From: Acidobacteriota bacterium
GTDB lineage: Bacteria; Acidobacteriota; Terriglobia; Acidiferrales; UBA7541
Direction of reading: 5' to 3'
DNA: 11,882 bases
Assembly (NCBI GenBank): GCA_003224195.1
Contig: QHYP01000051.1
Location: forward strand, 22,029-33,910
The notes beneath the pieces are model-generated. The model had not been told where the DNA came from. It ran no database searches and was given only the letters and a program-made list of their open reading frames with translations. Numbering within the stretch: position 1 is the first letter of the stretch; every line of letters starts with the position of its first letter. The translations under genes were made by a program, and so were the position numbers. Below, one piece after another: positions 6,985-11,882 of this stretch.

Positions 6985-8094
6985 TTATTTCTTGCCCAGG
7001 AGCTGGCGGGCAATGACGAGTTTTTGGATTTCGCTGGTGCCTTCGCCGATGGTGCAGAGTTTCACATCGCGGTAATACTTCTCCACAGGGTAGTCCTTGA
7101 TAAAACCGTAGCCGCCGTGAATCTGCACGGCTTCGTTCGCGACGCGGACGGCGATTTCGCTGGCGAAGAGTTTCGCCATGCTCGATTCGCGCGTGAAGCG
7201 CGCGTCCTTGCGATCAGCCAGCCACGCGGCTTGATAGACCAGTAGGCGCGCAGCTTCGATCTGTGTCGCCATGTCAGCCAGCTTGAATTGGATGGCCTGG
7301 AATTCGCCGATGGTCTTGCCAAACTGCTTGCGTTGCTTGGCGTAGCGCGTTGCGGCTTCGAACGCGCCCTGAGCCATCCCGAGAGCAAGCGCGGCAATTG
7401 AAATCCGGCCTCCGTCGAGAATTTGCAGACTGTTGATGAAGCCTTCGCCTTCTTGTCCAAGGAGATTCTCGCCGGGAACGCTGCAATCGCTGAAGATCAC
7501 TTCGGAAGTGTCGCTGGCCCGCATGCCCAGCTTATTTTCTTTCTTGCCCGGCCGAAAGCCGGCCATGCCCTTTTCGAGTATGAGTGCGGAAATGCCATGG
7601 GAGACCCGTTCCCTGTTGGTGACGGCCATGGCGACGCAAACGTCGGCGTAGCGACCGTTCGTGGTGAACGTTTTTGCGGTGCGCGTGCCGCCCGCGTCGG
7701 AGCCTGCTTCGGGCTCGGTGAGCGACCAGGCCCCGATATTTTTGCCCTGTGCCAGAGGAACGAGGAACTTCTGCTTTTGCGCATCGGTACCGAACTTGTA
7801 GATGTGATTTGAGCAGAGCGAATTGTGCGCGGCAACAATCAAGCCGACCGAGCCGTCCACCCGCGCCAACTCCTCGATCGCGATGGAGTATTCGATGTAG
7901 CCAAGGCCGGCGCCACCGTATTTCTCCGGGAAGATGACGCCGAGAAGCCCCATTTCGGCGAGCCTGGGCATGATCTCCACGGGGAAGTGTGAAGCTTCAT
8001 CCCACTCCATGACGTGCGGCGCGATTTCGCCTTCGGCAAATTCGCGGACGCTGCGGCGGAGTTGTTGCTGCTCGTCGGTGAAGGAAAATTCCAA
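6985..8094 (-). CDS. Acyl-CoA dehydrogenase, SCAD/Bcd-like, with apparent internal deletion
   Basis: This FAD enzyme oxidises short or branched acyl-CoAs to the 2,3-enoyl form and passes electrons to ETF. Its motifs are EFSFTDEQQQLRRSVREFA at the start, FPEKYGGAGLG (55-65), WSLTEPEAGSDAG (123-135), KENKLGMRASDTSEVIF (185-201), RKQFGKTIGEFQAIQFKLAD (255-274), QIHGGYG (324-330) and IGEGTSEIQ (349-357). Glu351 is the probable catalytic base. Length is 369 residues against about 380 for close relatives. Relative to SCAD, about 13 residues are missing between SDAGGTRTA (132-140) and KTFTTNG (141-147), normally a G-D-x-W-V-L-N-G-T-type beta-strand next to the FAD site. The start is TTG at 8094: the frame has a TAG five codons upstream and no other start fits the conserved N-terminus. 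It is probably the first gene of the long operon, 44 bases before the meaB ATG. Confidence 0.9.
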   Translation of the reverse strand: MEFSFTDEQQQLRRSVREFAEGEIAPHVMEWDEASHFPVEIMPRLAEMGLLGVIFPEKYGGAGLGYIEYSIAIEELARVDGSVGLIVAAHNSLCSNHIYKFGTDAQKQKFLVPLAQGKNIGAWSLTEPEAGSDAGGTRTAKTFTTNGRYADVCVAMAVTNRERVSHGISALILEKGMAGFRPGKKENKLGMRASDTSEVIFSDCSVPGENLLGQEGEGFINSLQILDGGRISIAALALGMAQGAFEAATRYAKQRKQFGKTIGEFQAIQFKLADMATQIEAARLLVYQAAWLADRKDARFTRESSMAKLFASEIAVRVANEAVQIHGGYGFIKDYPVEKYYRDVKLCTIGEGTSEIQKLVIARQLLGKK

Positions 8095-8136
8095 GGAACG
8101 TCCGGCCTATAGGAATCGGAAATACTTGGTCACAGT

Positions 8137-8150
8137 TTGATTTATATCAC
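8137..8150. promoter_or_regulatory. FNR/CRP-type palindromic site and extended -10-like element
   Basis: The plus strand reads TTGATTTATATCAC, nine of ten matches to the FNR half-sites TTGAT-N4-ATCAA. It lies in the 98-base gap between the threonine aldolase stop and the acyl-CoA dehydrogenase start, the only AT-rich patch there. On the minus strand the same bases contain TGATATAAA (8141-8149), an extended -10-like element that would start transcription near 8134 and leave a leader of about 40 bases. An alternative weak pair is GTGACC, 16 bases, then TATAGG (8106-8111), which would give an almost leaderless mRNA. A larger GTCAC/GTGAC inverted repeat (8130-8134 and 8154-8158) surrounds the site. 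Position supports a regulated promoter for the dehydrogenase operon. The regulator, and whether it activates or represses, is unknown. Confidence 0.4.
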
Positions 8151-8192
8151 AGCGTGACTGCACCGGTGGGAGGGACCTGCTGGACAATTCCC

Positions 8193-9284
8193 CTACGAAA
8201 CAACACTTTCAAGGGCACGAACAGCGTGGTCCACGCCAGCGCGGCCGACGTCACAGTGAGTGACGAAGCGGACCAGGTAGCGATCCGTGTCCAGCGCCCA
8301 AATGCCGTGCGGACGGAGCTTCTCGCAGACTTCTGCAGCCGTTATGCCCGACTTTTCGCAACGAAAAATGACGATGTTTGTGCACACACTCGCCGCAGAG
8401 ATTTCTAGACCGCGAATCCGGCTGATTCCCTCCGCGAGCAGGCGCGCATTCGCATGGTCTTCGTGAAGACGTGCAGGCGATTTTTACAGCGCGACGAGAC
8501 CCGCCGCGGCGATCACTCCGGCCTGGCGCATTCCGCCGCCGAACATTTTCCTGTAGACGCGCGCCTTCTCGATGAAAGGGGCCGAGCCAACGATGAGCGA
8601 GCCGACCGGCGCGCCTAGCCCCTTCGAGAGGCAAAACATAACGGAATCCACCTGACGCGTCATCTTGTCCACACTCTCGCCCAACGCGGCAGCGGCATTG
8701 AAAATGCGCGCGCCATCGAGGTGCACTTTTAGCCCGGCGTCGTGTGCGCCACCGCAGATCTCCGCGACAACGCTCGTGGGATAGAGCGTTCCGCCGGCCA
8801 TATTGTGCGTGTTTTCAAGGCAGACTAACGCGGTCTGCGAGTCGTAATAGATTTTCGGACGGATCACCGCCTCAATCTGTTTCCACGAGAGGATGCCGTC
8901 CGGGGAACTTGCGATCCGGGGCATGCACCCTGCGATCGCGGACATCGACGCCAGCTCGTAGAGATTGACGTGACTGCGTTCTTCGCAGATCACTTCGTTG
9001 CCGTGGCGCGTCCAGACTTTGATCGAGATGAGATTGCCCATGCAGCCGGAGGGCACGAAGAGCGCAGCCTCTTTGCCGAAGATTTCAGCGGCGCGCCGCT
9101 CAAGTTTGTTGACCGTCGGATCTTCAAGATATACGTCGTCGCCCACTTCAGCTTCGGCCATGGCGCGGCGCATTTCCGGCGTTGGGCGCGTGACCGTGTC
9201 GCTGCGAAGATCTACGATTTCGTCGAGCGGCTTGGAAACAGGCCGCTCGCTTTCTATGTCTGCTCGGGATTCGACGCTTCTCAC
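8193..9284 (-). pseudogene. ltaE: Low-specificity L-threonine aldolase, interrupted by in-frame TAA
   Basis: This PLP enzyme cleaves L-threonine or allo-threonine to glycine and acetaldehyde. The first 266 codons (GTG at 9284 to TAA at 8484-8486) carry VDLRSDTVTRPTPEMRRAM (24-42), GDDVYLEDPTVNKLE (48-62), FVPSGCMGNL (76-85), HLDGAR (188-193) and FCLSKGLGAPVGS (217-229), with Lys221 the PLP lysine. After the TAA the same frame stays open and aldolase-like to a TAG at 8193-8195: RLHEDHANARLLAEG, then VCTNIVIFR and RFVTHCDV, the usual C-terminal domain. Relatives have Glu after GLVAL, so a GAA-to-TAA change is the simplest cause. Read through, the product would be 363 residues; families are usually about 335-350, and the extra length is an N-terminal extension of some 23 residues. 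The truncated form would lack the small domain. No frameshift is involved. A base-call error is the main alternative. Confidence 0.88.
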
Positions 9285-9306
9285 GGAAACCAGCCTATCC
9301 AGAGAC

Positions 9307-10473
9307 TCAGCGAAGCAATTCGACGAAGACCTCGTTTGAAATGCTTAGACGCGTCGGGGCAAGCCGCACTGTCGTGCCTTCGCGTTCCACCAAACCCGCG
9401 CCTGCCAGTGCATCAAAGCGTGCGGAGAGCGGCACGTCGTAAACCTGCTCGAGCTGGGCAACGTCAATGCCATCAAGCTGGCGCAAACCCAGGAATAGCT
9501 CCTCCTCGAGGGCCTGCTCGCGTGATACGGCCTCGCGCTGCTCGATGGGCGAACTGCCCGTTTCAATCGCGGCGACATAAGCGGCGGGGTCATGGACGTT
9601 GGCCCAGCGTTCAGTTCCAGAGAACGAGTGCGCTCCCGCGCCGAATCCCAGATATGGTTCGCGGCGCCAGTACTTGAGATTGTGCCGAGCCTCGAAGCCG
9701 GGCTTTGCCCAGTTCGAGATTTCGTAATGGTGATATCCCGCAGACGCAAGCTCCCGGCAAGCTATATCGTAAAACTCTGCCATTTCGTCGTCAGTTGGGA
9801 GGGCGCCGACGCTGTATCGTGCGCCACCTCGAAGTACTTCCCGGCCGAGCCGGCTGCCTTCATCGAGTTCGAGCAGGTAGATGGAAACGTGCTCCGGCGA
9901 GAAGGCGAGCAGTTCGTCGAGGGAGTGGTGCCAGCTCTCGCTCGTTTGGTGAGGAAGCCCGGCAATCAGATCAAAACTCAAGTTCGCGATTCCGGCCGCG
10001 CGCAGCAAAGGCACGGCGCCATGAATGTCATCCCGGCGGTGCATGCGCCCCGCGGCCTTGAGTTCCGCATCGGAGAATGACTGCACTCCCAGGCTGACAC
10101 GATTGATTCCGCTCCGCGTCCACGCGCGAGCTTTCTCTTCTTCAATCGTTTCGGGATCCGCCTCGAGCGTCACTTCGACGAGATCGGACGTGAACGCCGA
10201 ACGAATCACGCCCAGCATGCGCCTGAGATGTTCCGGGTCTAGCAGGCTGGGCGTTCCGCCGCCGAGATAGACGGTATCAACGACCCCTTGATGGAACCCT
10301 TCGGAAAGGGCAAGACCTGCTGTGCCGTAAACGGTGGTGTATTCGCGGACCTCGCGGCAAACAGCCTCGGCATAGGGTTCATAGCGCGCGGATGAGACTA
10401 CTCCCGTATGAAAATTGCAATAAGCACACTTCGTCTGGCAGAAAGGTACCTGAATGTAAACGCCGAAGCGCAT
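9307..10473 (-). CDS. hemW: HemW, radical SAM heme chaperone (formerly HemN-like)
   Basis: HemW-type proteins bind a [4Fe-4S] cluster, SAM and heme, and are thought to deliver heme to membrane respiratory proteins; they lack coproporphyrinogen oxidase activity. The protein starts MRFGVYIQVPFC, and the cluster motif C-x3-C-x2-C is Cys12, Cys16, Cys19 (CQTKCAYCNF). Next come VYLGGGTPSLL (about 69-79), a SAM-site motif, then VSLGVQSF and FDLIAGLPHQT, which are typical of HemN/HemW. YLGFGAGAHSFSG and a C-terminal winged-helix-like domain (LGLRQLDGIDVAQLEQVY) follow. Phe after the third cysteine, with no further cysteine, fits HemW more than true HemN. I chose the ATG at 10473 (388 residues) over a TTG at 10497; GGAA lies upstream of it. 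It follows yjbQ by 53 bases and precedes the aldolase by 22. Confidence 0.92.
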   Translation of the reverse strand: MRFGVYIQVPFCQTKCAYCNFHTGVVSSARYEPYAEAVCREVREYTTVYGTAGLALSEGFHQGVVDTVYLGGGTPSLLDPEHLRRMLGVIRSAFTSDLVEVTLEADPETIEEEKARAWTRSGINRVSLGVQSFSDAELKAAGRMHRRDDIHGAVPLLRAAGIANLSFDLIAGLPHQTSESWHHSLDELLAFSPEHVSIYLLELDEGSRLGREVLRGGARYSVGALPTDDEMAEFYDIACRELASAGYHHYEISNWAKPGFEARHNLKYWRREPYLGFGAGAHSFSGTERWANVHDPAAYVAAIETGSSPIEQREAVSREQALEEELFLGLRQLDGIDVAQLEQVYDVPLSARFDALAGAGLVEREGTTVRLAPTRLSISNEVFVELLR

Positions 10474-10526
10474 AGACAATTCCAAACTGTAGCACAAGCA
10501 GCTCGGAGGGCGTCACACTGGGTCAC

Positions 10527-10931
10527 TCAGCGGGCCGAGTCCGCAACGACCTTCACGTGTAGGCTGCGCTCGCGCGGGCCGTCGAATTCGCAGAAGAAAA
10601 TGCCCTGCCAGCGGCCCAGCGCCAGTTTTCCGCCTTCGACGAACACAATCTGGCTGGCACCGGCAAGACCCGCCTTGATGTGTGAATCCGAGTTGCCTTC
10701 GCTGTGCCGGTACGGGCCGTTTCGCGGTGCAAGCCGATCGAGCGCGGCCTCCATATCGGCGGCAACGTCGGGATCGGCGTGCTCATTGATGAGGATTCCG
10801 GCCGTAGTGTGCGGAACATAGAGGTAGCAAACGCCCTGGGTAATTCCCGATGCCTTGACTTCTTTTTCTACAGCGGCGGTCACGTCCACGAACTGCGTGC
10901 GGCGGTTCGTCATTACGCGCAATGTCCGCAA
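10527..10931 (-). CDS. yjbQ: YjbQ/UPF0047 family protein
   Basis: This small single-domain family is often labelled secondary thiamine-phosphate synthase because E. coli YjbQ shows weak activity of that kind. The physiological role is unsettled. The product (134 residues from the chosen start) has the family core: TQFVDVT near the start, YVPHTTAGILINEHADPDV (about 36-54, His41 conserved), RHSEGNSDSHIKAGLAG (75-91), and LGRWQGIFFCEFDGPR (105-120). I chose TTG at 10931. The AGGAGA at 10941-10946 is nine bases upstream, and the start RTLRVMTNRRTQFVDVT aligns with the family N-terminus. The ATG at 10913 would cut off the first strand and has no good ribosome binding site. A GTG at 11009 is also possible but adds unlike residues. 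It lies about 100 bases after bshC. Confidence 0.85.
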   Translation of the reverse strand: MRTLRVMTNRRTQFVDVTAAVEKEVKASGITQGVCYLYVPHTTAGILINEHADPDVAADMEAALDRLAPRNGPYRHSEGNSDSHIKAGLAGASQIVFVEGGKLALGRWQGIFFCEFDGPRERSLHVKVVADSAR

Positions 10932-11033
10932 GGCAACGCGTCTCCTGTCAATCGGCCGGAATCGGCACGCGGAATCCGGCGCGATTTTAACATCGCCCAC
11001 CTGGCTCACAAGCTGCAGCGCAACGGTCAGATT
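10932..11033. other. Short intergenic stretch between bshC and yjbQ
   Basis: About 100 bases without a supported gene. It holds the yjbQ ribosome binding site, a minus-strand TTGACA with no acceptable -10 partner, and a weak 5-base stem (GCGAT/ATCGC at 10981-10996) with no T-run. I see no convincing promoter or terminator. It may be leader sequence within one operon. Confidence 0.4.
10941..10946 (-). promoter_or_regulatory. Ribosome binding site for the yjbQ TTG start
   Basis: Minus-strand AGGAGA, nine bases before the in-frame TTG at 10931. It is the best match in the region and decides between three candidate starts (TTG 10931, ATG 10913, GTG 11009). Confidence 0.6.
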
Positions 11034-11882
11034 CTAGCTTCGCGGAAACACGATGACTTCTTGATTTTTACGGAGAGACACACGGGCCAGTTTGCGAAGC
11101 TCTTCGAGCCCCTCGAGTCCCCAATGAGCCAGCAATGGGAGTAGACAGAGGGCGCGCTGCTGAGGCTCGCGGTCCGGATAGAGGGCGGCCGTGAGCATCT
11201 CCTCATGCTTGGAAATCACTTTCTCGCGTTGCTCGCGGGCGCGACCAGCCTTCTCGCGCAGATTTTCCAATTGAAAGCTCATCTTCCGCTGAGCTGTCTC
11301 GAGCGCGCCTTCCAGCGTAGGGTCGAGCTCGCGGAGTGGACCTTTCAAGCGGCCTAACTCCCGCTCAAGGCTTGCCGCAGCCTCGTCGAATCGCCGCGCC
11401 AGCGCCGCCGGTAGAAACTTGGATTCGAGCCTCGCGCGAAGTTTCTCCCGGCCCGCCCAGACATCTTCCACCGATAGGTTGTAACGCTCAAGTAGTTTTG
11501 CAAGCTTTGGCTCGACTATGGTGAACGAGGCGCGCGGCAAGAGGACCGGCATTGACCCGAGAAGGTGCCGGTACAGAACTTCCGACTGCGCGCAATAGCC
11601 AATCTCAGCCGGCCCTGCGACGTATGCCGCAGTAGGAAGAAGAAAGTCCTGCACAACCGGGCGAAGAAGGACGTTGGGGCTAAAGGATTCGGGCTGCGCC
11701 CGAAGCAGGCGAAGTAACTCATCCCGCGAAAAAGCCGCGTCTCCGGCGTAATAATGATTGTCGCCCACGGTTAGAGCGTGCCGGATGCCGTCTTTCATAT
11801 AAAAGATCAGCGAGCTCCGAGGCCTGACGTTGACCTGCGCGTCGAACCCCGCTTCCTCAAGTGCCTGACTTCGCGCGAGCAG
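11034..11882 (-). CDS. bshC: BshC, bacillithiol biosynthesis cysteine-adding enzyme, C-terminal part
   Basis: BshC is thought to add cysteine to GlcN-malate in the last step of bacillithiol synthesis. The frame is open to the right edge of the window, so the start is missing; 282 residues are seen of a usual 520-550. The visible part begins in the Rossmann-like core (ALEEAGFDAQVNVRPRSSLI, a frequent BshC pattern) and contains SPNVLLRPVVQDFLLPTAAY followed by VAGPAEIGYCAQ. That stretch is the strongest family signature. The rest is a long helical region rich in Glu, Arg and Leu (about residues 140-225 of the visible part), matching the antiparallel coiled coil of known BshC structures. The C-terminus ends LRKNQEVIVFP. 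The gene ends in TAG at 11034-11036. No other bacillithiol genes (bshA, bshB) are in the window. An ATG at 11798 is internal, not the start. Confidence 0.9.
   Translation of the reverse strand: MLARSQALEEAGFDAQVNVRPRSSLIFYMKDGIRHALTVGDNHYYAGDAAFSRDELLRLLRAQPESFSPNVLLRPVVQDFLLPTAAYVAGPAEIGYCAQSEVLYRHLLGSMPVLLPRASFTIVEPKLAKLLERYNLSVEDVWAGREKLRARLESKFLPAALARRFDEAAASLERELGRLKGPLRELDPTLEGALETAQRKMSFQLENLREKAGRAREQREKVISKHEEMLTAALYPDREPQQRALCLLPLLAHWGLEGLEELRKLARVSLRKNQEVIVFPRS

Noticed and set aside
8161..8168. 8-base palindrome CACCGGTG after the threonine aldolase gene, as a terminator or operator
   Set aside because: It has no loop and no T-run, and an 8-base palindrome is expected by chance in GC-rich DNA.
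8484..8486. Recoding (selenocysteine- or pyrrolysine-like) at the aldolase stop
   Set aside because: The codon is TAA, not TGA or TAG; no downstream element is evident, and relatives have an ordinary Glu there.
10946..10951. Perfect minus-strand TTGACA upstream of yjbQ as a -35 element
   Set aside because: At 16-18 bases downstream the hexamers are GC-rich (such as CGGACA) with no -10 resemblance. The bases also abut the ribosome binding site.
10981..10996. GCGAT-TTTAAC-ATCGC hairpin between bshC and yjbQ as a terminator
   Set aside because: The stem is only five pairs and no run of T follows on either strand.

Overview
This is a densely coded, GC-rich bacterial window. Every gene I can support lies on the minus strand, so transcription runs from high to low coordinates. 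The gene set (bshC for bacillithiol synthesis, a yjbQ-type protein, hemW, a MeaB GTPase, an mpl-type murein recycling ligase and an M61-like peptidase) would suit a soil Acidobacteriota member. That assignment is inferred from gene content, not from a marker gene. There is no rRNA, tRNA, CRISPR array, insertion sequence or phage gene.

Right-hand block (about 8193-11882), in transcription order: the C-terminal part of bshC (cut by the window edge), a yjbQ/UPF0047 gene with an apparent TTG start, the radical SAM heme chaperone gene hemW, and a low-specificity L-threonine aldolase gene. The aldolase frame carries an in-frame TAA about three quarters of the way through. The frame stays open and aldolase-like after it.

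The only gap that looks like a transcription boundary is 8095-8192. It holds an FNR/CRP-type palindrome and an extended -10-like sequence facing the left-hand block. No stretch over 300 bases lacks a gene.

Left-hand block (1-8094), in transcription order: an acyl-CoA dehydrogenase (apparently missing about 13 internal residues), MeaB/ArgK GTPase, an MBL-fold hydrolase, 5'-methylthioadenosine phosphorylase, a PfkB-family kinase, an MgtC/SapB membrane protein, an S66 LD-carboxypeptidase, Mpl (frameshifted), and the first 51 codons of a secreted M61-like peptidase. Four junctions are 4-base ATGA or GTGA overlaps and the others are short, so this reads as one long, translationally coupled operon.

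Two functional pairs stand out. LD-carboxypeptidase makes the murein tripeptide that Mpl re-ligates to UDP-MurNAc. The phosphorylase makes a sugar 1-phosphate beside a sugar or nucleoside kinase. I do not see a convincing new defence or mobile system. The oddest signal is three separate lesions (frameshift, nonsense codon, in-frame deletion) in otherwise well-conserved genes. Either the genes are decaying or the sequence carries errors.
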